From the NCBI RefSeq assembly GCF_963082655.1, contig NC_081554.1:191300206-191364205 (forward strand): a stretch of DNA of 64,000 bases, in the 5' to 3' direction. Below the pieces are notes generated by a model. It had not been told where the DNA came from and did not search any database. It was given only the letters and a program-made list of their open reading frames with translations. Origin of the DNA: Stomoxys calcitrans (lineage: Eukaryota; Arthropoda; Insecta; Diptera; Muscidae). A program made the position numbers and the translations under genes. Positions 33,931 to 45,951 of the stretch are shown here, in pieces (within the stretch, counting starts at the first letter, position 1; the number at the start of each line of letters is the position of its first letter).

Positions 33931-35215
33931 AAGGAACATTGGGATAAATATCAGGGTGTTTGGCTGGACAGGAAATTGAACTTCAAATCCAAGATTTTGG
34001 AAAGGGCATGAAAGCCAACTCTTGCCCAACAAAACAGAGCCATTGACAAAAGTTGGGGGTTTAGATCGCGTGTCATGCATTGGGTATATACTGCAGTTGT
34101 CAGACCTATAATGCTATATGGTGTTGAGGTCTGGTGGATAGCGCTTCAAAAGTCCACCTACTGTTCAATACTTAACCGGATCCAAAAGATGGTTTGTTTG
34201 TGCATCACAGCCGCACTAAGGACGACACCATCTGATGCACAGAACTTAATGTTACATCTTATGCCTCTGGACATTGTGGCGAGACAAATTGCAGTGACCA
34301 CTGCCGTGGGGTTAAAGGAGCTTTCCCATTGCTCAAGTGGCTTCTACGGACACTGTGTTATCCTTGATACAATATCCGATGTTCCTGAGCCGATTTTTGA
34401 TAAAAGCTACTGTACCACTATTCCTGATAGAACCGTTTGGAATTACGACATCCCTGGTAACAGAAGTTACATAGACATCTATACGGATGGTTCCAAACTA
34501 AACGACTAGGTGGGCTGTGGGGTGTACTCTAAAGATCTATAACTGGTCTTATCGAAGAGGTTACCCGACCAATGCAGTGTGTATCAATCTGAGATCCTTG
34601 CAATGGAGGAAGTAGTGTTAGATATAATGTCATTACGACGATTGGCATAAATATCTTCTCAGACAGCCAGGCAGCCATTAAATCCCTGGAGAACGTATTT
34701 CTGAACACAAAAACCGCCCTCGACTGTCGCAGTTCTCTCAACGAGATGGTTGAATAGTTCAAAATTCACCTGTTCTGGGTGCCGGACCACAGCGATATCC
34801 CAGGGAATTGTAAAGCGGACGAGCTTGCGAGACTAGGGGCTACCCTACAGATTCCAGGGAGACTGGAATCTGTGGGTATGCCTATAGCGTCATTAAGCTA
34901 AGTTTTCGGGTTCAGTCCCGAAGGGAAACGAATGATAAATGGTCACAAAGAGGGGGCTGAGAGCATTCCAAAACTATATAGCCTCATCTAGACTTGAAGA
35001 GGTCTACTGTTTTGCTGTCATTGGCAAGAACAGACGTCCCAGTCATTGTGTCCGTCATGACAGGTCATTGCCTGATTGGAAAATATGCTGACAAACTGCA
35101 GGTTGCCAGCAGGGACTTTTGCAAAAGCTGTGAGCACATCGAAGAAGCTATAGAACACCTTCTGAGTGTGTGTCCCGCACTAGCAGTCAGAATGAGTTCT
35201 ACTTAAAGTTCTTAC
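33931..35215 (+). pseudogene. LINE thumb, RNase H and C-terminus (RT core deleted)
   Basis: Continues the host LINE of the 33.3 kb endonuclease but skips the catalytic RT palm. It starts with LDRKLNFKSKILERA and MHWVYTAVVRPIMLYGVEVW (thumb). IYTDGSKLND (RNase H first strand, TDGSK at 34483-34497, stop at 34507) follows, with WVPDHSDIPGNCKADELARL-like words in shifted frames (34780-34830). Last is the Cys/His end ITGHCLIGKYADKL/CKSCEHIEEAIEHLL-like at 35050-35170. The internal deletion lies near 33930. Not functional. Confidence 0.8.
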
Positions 35216-35232
35216 TTCCTTGAGAACCTGTC

Positions 35233-35482
35233 TGATTTAGCATGTCCGCCTATGACGCTGAACGCCTGGGTTCGAATCCTGGCGAGACCATCAGAAAAAA
35301 ATTTTCAATGGTGGTTTTCCCCTCCTAATGCTGGCGACATTTGTAAGGTACTATGCCATGTAAAACTTCTCTCCAAAGAGGTGTCGCACTGCGGCACGCC
35401 GTTCGGACTCGGCCATAAAAAGGAGGTCCCTTATCATTGAGCATAAACTTGAATCGGACTGCACTCATTGATATGTGATGTA
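35233..35482 (+). mobile_element. tRNA-derived SINE
   Basis: Begins TTAGCATGTCCGCCTATGAC (the first ~18 bases of the head are lost), with a perfect B box GGTTCGAATCC at about 35270-35280, the full body, and GAGCATAAACTTGAATCGG, ending at ACTCATTGATATGTG. The 3' tail is missing. It adjoins a second, reversed SINE fragment. Confidence 0.88.
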
Positions 35483-35494
35483 TGATGCATTTTT

Positions 35495-35566
35495 GCATTC
35501 CAAATGTCACCAGCATTAGGATGTTCTTGTCTGGATTCGAACCCCGGGCGTTCAGCAGTAACAGAG
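35495..35566 (-). mobile_element. SINE fragment, reversed
   Basis: Minus-strand words GCTGAACGCCCGGGGTTCG and CTAATGCTGGTGACATTTG identify a short B-box-to-body fragment with an internal deletion. Confidence 0.6.
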
Positions 35567-36754
35567 TAAAATATAAAGTGAATGTAATAAGTAGGCCTTA
35601 TCAGTGCTGGTTTAGGCCTAGAAAAGACTAATACGAGGAAGATCAACAGATAATATGTTGTTGCTTATCGTGTGATCTCTTGATTTTTCAAAAAATTAAA
35701 AAAAAAAACTTTTTCGTAAATTTTTTTTTACCAAGTCATAGAAATAAAACCTCTCCAAAATGTTCATCAAATGATGACATTGCACATTAAGTCCCAATAT
35801 TTACACTTACTTTAATAATAGTAGCCTACTTTTCGTTGTGACCCAAAAAAACTGAAAGCCACACAACTCACAGTCACTAACCAACAAACCACCAGCAATT
35901 CAAAGGTTTTCGCAGTTCCTGACATTTGTCTGTCAATGTTGCACTTTGATTTACCTTTCCGTTTGGTGTTGCCGTAGTTGTTGTTTTTCATGGAGAATAA
36001 TAAACAAAGAAACTTTTGCATAAAACCACTTTATAAAAACACTCATTTCCCTGATCGGAGCTCCCTCCCTCCCTCCTTGCCATCTCCCTCAATTTCAACA
36101 GAATTGGAAAAAAAGGAAACCAAAGTGAAATGAAAGCACAAAGAAAAACAATCATATTTTGTGGTTTCAATTTATATATACAACGGAAATCACTTATTTT
36201 GATTTCTTCCGTTTCGCTCTCTCTTTCCCGCTCCTTTTGGGCTGTGGCAAACCGCACATTGGTAGGTTTTTCCACTATAGATCTTTAGACCCTTCAGCAA
36301 AATTCAACGACAATGAAAAGCTTTCTCTAGAATAAACCATTCACAAAACTCTGGCATACAAGCACATTTCCAACACACAAACACAGCCACATGCACAAAA
36401 GGTCAAATTTATGTTGGTAATAGGGTCTATGGAAATACAACGGCACTAACACCCATACACATAAAGCCATATTAAAAATTGCATTATTTCACTCAATATG
36501 CACAAATTTCTTTTAACCTTCTTGAAATACAGCTTGTTTCATGTAAAAGGCGTAGGGAAGAAACCCAGATGGGGGGGATAAATGCATGCCTCTTTAAAAT
36601 AAAGCATGCAAAGACGGGCTTAAGTCTGGCGAAGCCAACCTTTTGATACCCTACACCACATGGGATATGCAGGGTAAGTCGTCAAAATTAAAATTTGCTG
36701 CAATTTGATGTTTTGGGAAGATTGATTGATAAATGGGTTAGCAAAGGCCTTAAA
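35567..36754. other. No gene recognised
   Basis: AT-rich with poly-T at 35700-35730 and a CCCTCCCTCCCTCC run at about 36064-36077. A type-B-like TACCCTACACCACATGGG occurs at 36649-36666. No exon or LINE similarity was recognised. Confidence 0.5.
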
Positions 36755-37614
36755 AGTGTCTAGTAAAAGCGTACTAAGTTCGGCCGGGCCGAATCTTGGG
36801 AACCCACCACCATGGATTCTGCTACAATATGGGAACTTTATCTGGTTATAGACCGATGTGAAGCGCTCTTGGCGCAGTTGTTGGCTCAAGAAGTCAAATC
36901 GGCAGATCGGTTTATATGGGAGCTATATCAGGTTCTTGCTAGATTTAAACCGTACTTGGCACATTTATTGGAAGTCATAACAGAACATTATGTGCAAAAT
37001 TTTAGTCATATTGAATGAAAATTGAGGCTTCCAGGGTCTCAAGAACTAAAATCGGAGATCGGTTTATATGGCAGCTATATCAGGTTCTTGACCTACTTGG
37101 ACCGTGCTTGACACAGTAGTTTGAAGTCAAAACAGATACCATGTGCAAAATTTCAGCCAAATCGGACAAAAATTGCGGCTTCCAGGAGCTCAAGAAGTCA
37201 AATCCGGAAATCGATTTATATATATTATATATATAAAATTTCAACCAAATGAAAAAAAAAAAACCTGCGGCTTCAAGGGGCTCAAGAAGTCAAATCGGAT
37301 GATCGGTTTATGTATGACAGGTATATCAGGTTAATGACCGTTTTAGACCGTAACTGGCAAAGTCTTTGGAAGTCATAACAGAACACTTTGTGCAAAATTT
37401 CAGCCAAATCGGATGAAAATTGAGGCTTCCAGGGGCTTAAGAATTCAAATCGGGAGATCGATTTATATGGGAGTTATATCTAAATCTGAACCGATTTCTA
37501 TGAAATTCACCAATTTAACTTCTTGATCCCCAATTTTTGGCTGAAATTTTACACATAGCGTTCTGTTATGACTCTCAACAACATTGTATACATTGGTATA
37601 CAGGACAGTATACA
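36755..37614 (+). repeat. Type A (DINE-like) element
   Basis: Begins AGTAAAAGCGTACTAAG with the perfect palindrome TTCGGCCGGGCCGAA at 36779-36793, then CACCATGGATTC, followed by four or five monomers (AAATCGGCAGATCGGTTTAT, GTGCAAAATTTCAGCC, GGCTCAAGAAGTCAAATC). Truncated at its right by the change of orientation near 37500-37600. Confidence 0.75.
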
Positions 37615-37769
37615 TTGGGTTGCCCAAAAAGTAATTGCGGATTTTTCATATAGTCGGCGTTGACAAATTTTTTCACAGCTTGTGACTCTGTGATTGCATT
37701 CTTTCTTCTGTCAGTTATCAGCTGTTACTTTCTTTTAAAAAATCCGCAATTACTTTTTGGGCAACCCAA
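37615..37769. mobile_element. Mariner-type short inverted-repeat element (MITE), 155 bp
   Basis: Terminal inverted repeats begin TTGGGTTGCCCAAAAAGTAA and end in the reverse complement, followed by TA. TTGGGTTG...AAGTAATTGCGGAT ends are known from mariner elements of the mellifera/capitata group. The interior includes TCGGCGTTGACAAATTTTTT and is shared with the copies at 52683 and 57902. It has no coding capacity. Confidence 0.85.
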
Positions 37770-38955
37770 TATATTCTTTATCGTCGTGACATTTTAAACC
37801 GAACTGGCCATGTCCGTCCGTCTGTCTGTCGATAGCACGCTTACTTTTGAAGGAGTAGAGCTAGCCGCTTGAAATTTTGTACAAGTACTTCATATTAATG
37901 TAGGTCAGTTGGTATTGTAAATTGGCCATATCGGTCCATGTTTTGATATAGCTGCCATACAAACCGATCTGGGGTCTTGAATTCTTGAGCGTGTAGAGGG
38001 CGCAATTCTCGCCCGATTTGACTGAAATTTCGCACATAGTGTTTTGATATCACTTCCAACAACTGTGCTTAGCATGGTTTAAATCGGTCTATAACCTGAT
38101 ATAGCTGCGATATAAACCGATCTTGGGCCTTGACATTTTGAGCCTCTAGAGAGCGCAATTCTCGTCCGATTTGACTGAAATTTTGAACATAGTGTTTTGA
38201 TATCACTTCCAACTACTATGCGAAATATGGTCTTAATCGGTACGTAACCTGATATCGCTGCCATATAAACCGATCTGGGGTCTTGACTTCTTGAGCCACT
38301 AGAGGACGCAATTATTATCCGATTTGGCTGAAAGAATTGTTCAAATCGGCCAATAACTTGATATAGCTGCCATATAAATCGATCTGGGGTCTTGACTTCT
38401 TGAGCCTCTACAGGGAGAAATTATTATTCGATTTGGCTGAAATATTGCAGTAGGTGTTTTATTATGACTTCCATCAACTGTATTAAGAATGGTTCAAATC
38501 AGTCCATAACCTGATATAGCTGCCATATAAACCGATCTGGAGTTTTGACTTCTTAAGCCACTAGAGGGCGCAATTATAACCCGATTTGGCTGAAATTTTG
38601 TACAGTTTCTCTCATAACCTTTAACATAGGTGTCGAATATGGCATGAATCGGTTTTTAGCCTAATACAGCTCCCCTATAAACCGATCTCCGTATTTTACT
38701 TCTTCTGCCTCTAAAGTGCGCAATTTGGCTAAAATTTTACACAATGACTTCTACTATGGTCTCCAATATCCAATTCAATTATGGTCCGAAATGAACCATT
38801 ACTTGATATTGTTCCAATAACATAGCAATTCTATTCTTTTATCCTTTGTTTGCTTAAAGAGCCATGGCAAGAACTCGACAAATGTGATCCATGGTGGAGG
38901 GTATATAAGATTCGGCCCTGCCGAACTTAGCACGCTTTTACGTGTTATTTATGAA
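37770..38955 (-). repeat. Type A (DINE-like) element
   Basis: Begins, in reversed sense, with GTCCGTCCGTCTGTCTGTCG and AGCACGCTTACTTTTGAAGG and runs through about seven monomers. These carry phrases such as CCATATAAACCGATCTGGGG, TCTTGACTTCTTGAGCC and CTAGAGGGCGCAATT. It ends CATGGTGGAGGGTATATAAG and TTCGGCCCTGCCGAA at 38911-38925. Only the outer GGTATAAAA end is missing. Confidence 0.8.
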
Positions 38956-39944
38956 ACCAAAATTTTTGCACTCGAGAAGAAATTTTTGCAAAAGTTTGCT
39001 TTAGTCACAAATTTTCGAACCCTTCCCATACATACGCTCCTGCCTTTATTCTTTCCCTTAATCCACCATATTGAATACTTTTTCTACCGTACAGCATAGT
39101 TTTAACAATGAACATTGAAGCATACTTTTCGGCGGAAGACATTTATGGGCAAAGCTCCATGGAATTACAAGCAATAGGATGTAATCAACATTTGTTCTAT
39201 GAAGCCACAAAACAAGATGCAATGAAAACAAGTGTTTATCTGGAATGAGAGTTATGGCAATGGCAGATGAGTTTGAATATTGAAGGACTTGATGTTAAGG
39301 ATGTATGTAGGTTTTAAAAAAATGAAATAAGAGTATAACAATAAAATAACATATTATTGCTTCAATATCATGTAAAGGAGTCCTTGTCGTATCGATACCA
39401 CAATACAGGAAGATTGCAAGCGGAAAAATAATAAGAGAAATGGGAAATTGCTCCACCTTCGGGGATAGCCAAATGTAAATGTGTAACCAAATATGCAATC
39501 GAATTGAGCATGCATTGTTTTATTGATGATGTTGTTGATTGAGTTGCCAATGTACAATGTTAAACAGGATATTGGGGGTTAAGAACAATTTAAATTCAGA
39601 TATGACAATACATTCACTGCAACATACCTATAGAGCAGTTCGAACTGAAAACAATGGCAGCATCCTGTAGCATGAAACAAATGTTGTAATTATGCCATGT
39701 AATGGATATGGAAACTTATCCCTAGAATTTTTGTTGCATATGTTATGGGGTGGCTATGGCAACTGCAATGCATGAGTTATTGCAAAGCTATCGAAAAACG
39801 TTAAAGTCGTATTTGGTAACATCAAATTAAGTTGAAAGTTACGAAGATATTTGTTGGGAATTTAGTAGCAGATTTTTCAAGTAATTGGCAGAAAAGATAA
39901 ATAGATGAGTAATTTAAATGATAGATGAAAGAGAACAAGTAATA
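38956..39944. other. No gene recognised
   Basis: AT-rich DNA. Overlapping minus-strand frames at 39295-39557 are alternative readings of the same stretch and have no domain. Confidence 0.5.
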
Positions 39945-40200
39945 AGGCAATAAGTTTGGTGTGGCCAATTTTTGAATATCCACCATCTCGGATTTATATA
40001 TTAACAACATTTCGTCAAAATCCGGCGAAAAATTAACTTAAATATGGTAGGATTTGCCCCATATACGGAAAGGATGTGAAGAGATCAGGTACAACTCTCT
40101 TAGGTAGAAATACGCCACTTATGATTAAAAAACCTTTAACGGGGAGATCTGTATATAAAGGGACAATATCTAAATATGGAAAGAAATACAAAACGGAAGG
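39945..40200 (+). repeat. Degenerate type A fragment
   Basis: CAATAAGTTTGGTGTGGCC, GAATATCCACCATCTCGG, GGGAGATCTGTATATAAAGG and ATATCTAAATATGG resemble a decayed type A start and monomer. Confidence 0.4.
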
Positions 40201-40216
40201 AAAGAAATACACGACG

Positions 40217-41171
40217 GAACCTTTTTAGTGGCATGTGCTAACGACATCGCTACAGACATCACGGCAAGAATCACAAAAGGTGCAGAGCACATACGGTGCA
40301 GAGCTGGACTCCCACGGCTTGCAACCTGCAATGCAGAAGGCAGAGTTGCTACTCCTAACGGAAAAAAATAACCCAGTGGAAGTGGATATGCTCATAGATG
40401 ATATGCTGTTGAAGAGGATGAAATCGGTCAAATTTTTAGGGATCCGACTGAATGCAAAGCTGAACTATGCAGAGAAAATCCGGAAAATCAGGCCACGAGG
40501 ATAACGGCGTGTCCATTGATGGCGAATATAGATGGGCCTCTCCCAAGCACGCGCAGACTCTTAATGGAGACATGCAATAGCATACTCTTTTATGGGGCGA
40601 AAGCATGCCGAGCAAAATCCCTACTCTTGGCACAGAGGACCGCGGCTCTTAGGTTTATATCATCCTACCGGACAGTGACGGAGCCCTCCCGCCCTTATAA
40701 TAGCCGGAATAGTTCCGATAGACCTACAGGTCATGAAGTGGGCCAAGCTCTACACCGCTAAGTGGGATACCCAGAGAAGACAGGGTGAGATTTAAACGTA
40801 TAATACACAAACCATACGAGAGGAGACTATCGAGAGATGACAACAAAGATGAAGGAATGAGAATAAGGCCAAGTTGGCGCGACAACTTATATATATAAGA
40901 AGCATGGCAACGTCAACTATTACGTCACACAAAAGTTGATAGGCCATGCATTTATGAAGAGCTAGAAGTTGCAAACGATGTAGAATACACATTCCTTCAC
41001 TGCGAGCGCTGGAATGACAAACGCAGAAAATTGGAAACAGCGATTGGCGACATTTCGCCTGGGACAATAGTGAAGAGGATGCTAGATGGCAAGAAGAACT
41101 GGGAGGCAGATATGAGCTACGCCGAACAAGTACTGCGCAGGAAGAAGATAGATCTGGACGAAGCGGCGTAG
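40217..41171 (+). pseudogene. LINE ORF2 remnant (R1-like), RT C-terminal half
   Basis: The copy shows LDSHGLQPAMQKAELLLLTE, MKSVKFLGIRLNAKLNYAEK and LPSTRRLLMETCNSILFYGA. Near the end come EYTFLHCERWNDKRRKLE, TIVKRMLDGKKNW and VLRRKKIDLDEAA before a stop at 41169-41171, which is plausibly the true C-terminus. It matches, on the opposite strand, the remnant at 28959-30010. The YADD region and everything upstream are missing and at least two frameshifts separate the blocks. Confidence 0.82.
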
Positions 41172-41471
41172 AGTATGAATGTGAAGGTCTGAACGCAGGC
41201 TCAAAGAAGATGATATGGATTATAAACAGATATGGGGTTCACCTCAAAGTATTGCGAAAGGGGTTCCGGTATCACCCCTAGGAGATTAATCCCTAGGTGT
41301 GATACAGGGTGATTTTTTAGTCGGCGCCGTTAATAACAGATTCCGGCACAAGGCGGGAGACGTACTCATCACATGCGTAAAAAAAGCAAATGTCCATGTT
41401 GGTGGGTATAAAAATGCTAACGAAGAAAATGCGAGCACATTATGTAGATTGGTACATAGCGACACCACATG
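41172..41471. other. Probable LINE 3' UTR and unclassified sequence
   Basis: Follows directly on the R1-like C-terminus; no independent feature was recognised. CCCCTAGGAGATTAATCCCTAGG at 41276-41297 forms a short inverted repeat. Confidence 0.4.
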
Positions 41472-41627
41472 GTAGAAAAGTTTTAACATGTCAGAATACC
41501 TCACAAATATAGCCAGCAATAGTAACGTGAAAACCACTGCTGAAATTTTTTTTTGTTTTGAAAGTCAGGATTCGATCCCAGGCGTCCTAGGCGGACATGT
41601 TAATATCTGCGCTACGGTGGCCTCCGT
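41472..41627 (-). mobile_element. tRNA-derived SINE, 3'-truncated and diverged
   Basis: On the minus strand: GGCCACCGTAGCGCAGATAT head, TGGGATCGAATCCTGAC B box, and TTTTCACG...GTGAGGTATTCTGAC body. Ends in GTTAAAACTTTTC. The tail is missing. Confidence 0.75.
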
Positions 41628-42545
41628 ATGACTATAACTTCCAACAAGTGTGCAAAGCATGGTTTAAATCGGTACATAACCTGATAAAGCTGCCATATTA
41701 ACCGATCAGAGATCTTGACTTCTTGAGCCACTAGAGGGCGCCAATCTGACTGATCCGATTCGGCTGAAATTTTGCATATAGTGTTTTGTTAGGACTTCAA
41801 ACAAATGTGCTTAGTATGGTTCAAATCCGTACATAACCTGATATAGCTGCCATATAAACCTATCTTGAATCTTGACTTCTTGAGCCACTAGAAAACGTAA
41901 TTCTTATCCAATTTTGCTGAAATTTTACAAGTAATGTTTCGGTATGACTTCCAGCAACTGCGCTTAGTATGGTTCAAATCGGCTCATATCCTGAGTTAGC
42001 TGCCATTTTAACCGATTAGAATTCTTGAGCTTCTAGAGGTCGCAATTCTAATCCAATTTGGCCGAAATTTTGGATGTTGTGTTTTGGTATAACTTCCAAT
42101 AGCTGTGCTAAGTATGGTTCAAATCGGTGCTAAGTATGGTCCAAATCGGTTCATAACCTATTTAAGCTGTCATACAAACCGATCTCCCGATTAGCCTTCT
42201 TGAGCTTCTAGAGGGCGCAATTCTTATCCTATTTGGTCGAACAACAACTGTGCCAAGTATGGTCTAATTCGGTTGATAACCCTTTATATCTGCCATATAA
42301 ACAGATATCCCAATGTGACACCTGAGCCACTTGACGGCGCAATTTTGACTCGATTTGCCTGAAAATTTTGAGGTGGTATTTTTCTATGACTTCTAACAGC
42401 CATGACAAGTACGGTCCATAGCGGTCAAAAACTTTTTTGTTGCTCATATATATATTGAAAGTTCATTCGAAGAATTTGACAAATGCGATCCATGGTGGAG
42501 GGTATATAGGATTCGGCCCGGCCGAACTTAGCACCCCTTTTACTT
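41628..42545 (-). repeat. Type A (DINE-like) element
   Basis: Five to six monomers (ATAACCTGATATAGCTGCC, CTTGACTTCTTGAGCC, TAGAGGGCGC) end with CATGGTGGAGGGTATATAGG, the perfect palindrome TTCGGCCCGGCCGAA at 42512-42526, and CTTTTACTTTAC. The left (GTATAAAA) end is lost at the SINE junction. Confidence 0.8.
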
Positions 42546-43317
42546 TACGGGTCTTATATCATTATGAAATAAAACCCCATTTTTGGCTCTGGGGCTTTAT
42601 TGTATACGGTTTTCTGAGTAAAATTATAAATGTTAAGGGAATAACTCATATATGAACATTTAAAACAACAACTCTTACGTCTATTCGCCTTATTAAAACA
42701 TATACTCACTTAAAAATTTGCCACATTAGGTACAGCCTGCAGATTTTTTAAAAATCTATGTGTATTTCACATGCAAGCAAAAACACGCACATCACCCATC
42801 ACTCAATAACATAATGGGTGTGATAGTGGTATAGTATGTGTATGGGTGTGTATTTAAGCAAGTGTGTGCTTATCAAGCCATTTACATATGCACATTTAAC
42901 AGTGCACAAAGGAACACCTGTTTTGAAGAGTAAAGTTATTTATCTAATATCCAAGCTATTTACATAAATGGACATATGCAAACTTTGGCTACAGCAAGCC
43001 AAAACCAAAGCACTCACCTACACAAACGCATATGTATAAACACCAAAACCAAATTCAAGCACATGTGTGTGTAAGTAAACTTTTCTACCCACATGTGTGT
43101 GTACTTTGCAACTGTCAAACGCACACACTTGCTCTTGCTTGCTTACTCACACATAATCGTTCAGCTTGCCTTAACTTACCTGCTGAGATAAGTGAAACAG
43201 CTTAAAGCAGATAGAACCCTTATGAGTGTATGTGTGTATGTGCGAATAATTTCTCTATGTAGATGTGTAAGCTAAGCTAAATATGGACAACTTTGAAAAA
43301 ACATCATCGAAAGCATA
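42546..43317. other. No gene recognised; CA-rich intron-like DNA
   Basis: CA-rich sequence with ACACATGTGTGTGTA motifs (43061-43105). No repeat family recognised; the right side runs into the inverted-repeat element. Confidence 0.5.
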
Positions 43318-43588
43318 TACCCTGCAAACATATTTGATCGCCGAATAATACTATCGCTGAGGAGCTCGTCTAAGAGTCGTAGACGATTCCCTAGTAGTGA
43401 GGAGTTGTATCCTCAAAACGACTCCTGTGGAAGAGTGTTCCACGAATCTTCGATGAGGTGATTACGAGGAAATCAGAAAAGTCTTGGAATATCTCAGAAC
43501 CGCGCAAGAATCGTGTGGGCAAATAAAAAGGAGTATTTTGAAAGATTAATAAAATACTCTTCTAGAAGAGTTGCGCATTACCAGAGTA

Positions 43589-44957
43589 AACAAGTAAAAG
43601 CGTTCGGCAGCGCCGATCCTTATATACCTTCCATCATGGATCGCATTTGTCAAGTTTTTTGAATGACTTTTTCAAATAAAAAAACACCAGTCTTAGAAAA
43701 GCACCACCTTAAACATTTCAGACAAATAATTGCGCCCTCCAGAGGCTCACAAAGGCAAACTGGGACATCGGTTTATATGGCAGCTATATCAGGTTATATA
43801 CCGATTTAGACCATACTTGAAACAGTTGTTGAAAGTCATACCAAAACAGCATATGCCAAATTTCAACCATGTTGGATAAGAATTGCGTCCTCTAGAAGCC
43901 CAAGAACTAATCGGGAGATCGGTTTATATGGCGGCTATAACAGGATATGGACTAACTTAGACCATAATAGGAATCGGATAGGAGTAGCGCCCTCTAGAGG
44001 CTCAGTAAGGCAATACCCCAGATCGGGTAATATAACAGCTATATCAGATTATGGACCGATTTTAACCATACTAAGCAGAGTGGTTGGAAATCATAACAAA
44101 ACACCTCATACAAAATCAGCCAAATGGGATAAGAATTGCGCCCTCTATAGGCTAAAGAAATCAAGATTCGAGATCGGTTTATATAGCAGCTTTATCAAGT
44201 TATAGACCGATTTGAACCCTACTTACCACAGTTGGTGGAAGTCAAAACGAAACACGTAGTGCTATATTTCAGGCAAGCCGGAAAGGAATTGCGCCCTCTA
44301 GAGGCTCAAGACGAAGACCCCAGATCGGTTTATATAACAGCTATATCTGGTTACAGACCGATTTAAACCATTTCTCTCACAATTATGGGAACTCATAAAA
44401 AAACACGTCGTATGAAATTTCAGCTAAATCGGATAAGAATTTCGCCCTCTATAGGCTCAAGAAATCATGATTCGAGATCGGTTTGTAGGGCATCTATATC
44501 AGGTTACAGTCTGATTTGAACCATACTAAGCACATTTGTTGGAAGTCATAACAGAATACGTCGTGTAAATTTCAGCCAAATCAGATAAGAATTGCTTCCT
44601 CTAGTGGTTCAAGTCAAGATTCAAGATAGGTTTATATGGCAGCTATATCAAAACATGTACCGATTTGGCCCATTTACAATACCAACTGTCCTACACTGAT
44701 AGGAAATATTTGTGCAAAATTTCAAGCGCCTAGCTTTACTCCTTCGAATGTAAGCGTGTTTTCGACAGACAGACGGACGGACGGACGGACAGACAGACAG
44801 ACGGACGGACGGACTGATGTGCATGGCTAGATCGACTTAAAATGTTATGACGATCAAGAATATTTACACCTTATGGGGTTTTAGACGAATATTTTGAGGA
44901 GTTACAAACAGAATTACAAAATTAGTATACCCCATACTATGGTGGAGGGTATAAAAA
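43589..44957 (+). repeat. Full-length type A (DINE-like) element, ~1.37 kb
   Basis: Begins AACAAGTAAAAGCG with CCTTCCATCATGGATCGCAT and ends GGTGGAGGGTATAAAAATG. The CCCTCTAGAGG-like word of each monomer recurs near 43732, 43885, 43987, 44138, 44291, 44442 and 44594, about 150 bp apart (one shortened). After the last monomer comes a run of GACGGACGGACAGACAG (44764-44815), then TATGGGGTTTTAGACG and GAGGAGTTACAAAC. Confidence 0.8.
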
Positions 44958-45209
44958 TGCATTTGTTCGTTCATCAAATACGTAACAACTCCGAAAACCC
45001 CTAAATTTTAGTTTCACTCGTCGTATTCGTCATACTCAGTACTAATCGTCAAACAAACCAAGTGAGAATCCTGTTTGTTGTTGTGAAAGTTTTCCGCTCA
45101 AAACAAAACATCGAATAACACAATTCAATACAATGCCTAAACTCACCGGACATGAAAATAAAAGCAATCTCGAAAGGTTAACTCAGGCGATTTATAAACA
45201 AATCTTATG

Positions 45210-45245
45210 GGCGATTAAAACGCAATGAGTTGCGTTCTAATCGCC
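45210..45245. other. Hairpin, 16 bp stem
   Basis: GGCGATTAAAACGCAA (45210-45225), loop TGAG, then TTGCGTTCTAATCGCC (45230-45245); a single mismatch. Confidence 0.85.
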
Positions 45246-45478
45246 TTAAAGAGTCGATATTACTTCCGCACACTTGATGGATTGTCCAATGATATCCCAA
45301 AAGTGTGTTTCGCGACTTATAAGGACGATTAAAACGCAACGAGTTATAAGAGAATGGTCACAAAGCGATGCTTAAACTTGCACACATGGAATGGATTGCC
45401 AAATGCTATTCCAGAAGAGTGTTTCTTCTTCCATCTCGGGGACTAATGCTCTTCCCGAATTATGAAAAATGTTTGCAG

Positions 45479-45951
45479 GGTATATGTATGAAGGGTGCGG
45501 TGCGTGTGTGTGTGTATGTTTAGAAACATCTACTCATACTACTCTTTTGCTAAGGATATCTACATTTAGGTGTGCGTTGGCCTGTTTTTAACTTAGCAAC
45601 AAGCAAGGAAACGGAAATAAGGTCAAACAAGTCTTTGCTGAAGATGGGTATTTGCTCTCAACAGGGTTTATGTATGGTCACACATACGGGCATTTATCCA
45701 CAGAATACATACGGAAAACACATTGAATGATAAGGATAACAACGATATATCGTATGGCCATATCTTGCCCGCATATTCAAAATTGAAATTTCATATAAAA
45801 TGGCAAGCAAACTAACACATAGAAGTTAAAACACACATACAGCAGCAATGATCATAAATATTTGTCACTTTAATTTGAATTTAATTTACCATTTATTCGT
45901 AACCACTATCATTAGTGTTCTAATGAGTTTCCATTGTCTTTCTCATTGCAG
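45479..45951 (+). other. Intron sequence upstream of a receptor exon
   Basis: No repeat is recognised. The segment ends in a normal acceptor: pyrimidine-rich CCATTGTCTTTCTCATTGCAG immediately before 45952. Confidence 0.6.

Larger units (their letters stand above)
43318..45478. mobile_element. Element bounded by 12 bp inverted repeats with nested type A copy
   Basis: CCCTGCAAACAT at about 43319 and its reverse complement ATGTTTGCAGGG at about 45468 point outward and are flanked by TATA on both sides. Removing the type A element at 43589-44957 leaves about 790 bp. The right half has two diverged tandem segments (each with GGACGATTAAAACGCAA-like words) and a near-perfect hairpin at 45210-45245. 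No transposase frame is present. The superfamily is unknown. Confidence 0.55.

Noticed and set aside
1..45951. Earlier nAChR exons (signal peptide, N-terminal HEKRLL-like region)
   Set aside because: I scanned the non-repeat stretches for the conserved words and saw none with splice sites; a translated search could still find a diverged one.
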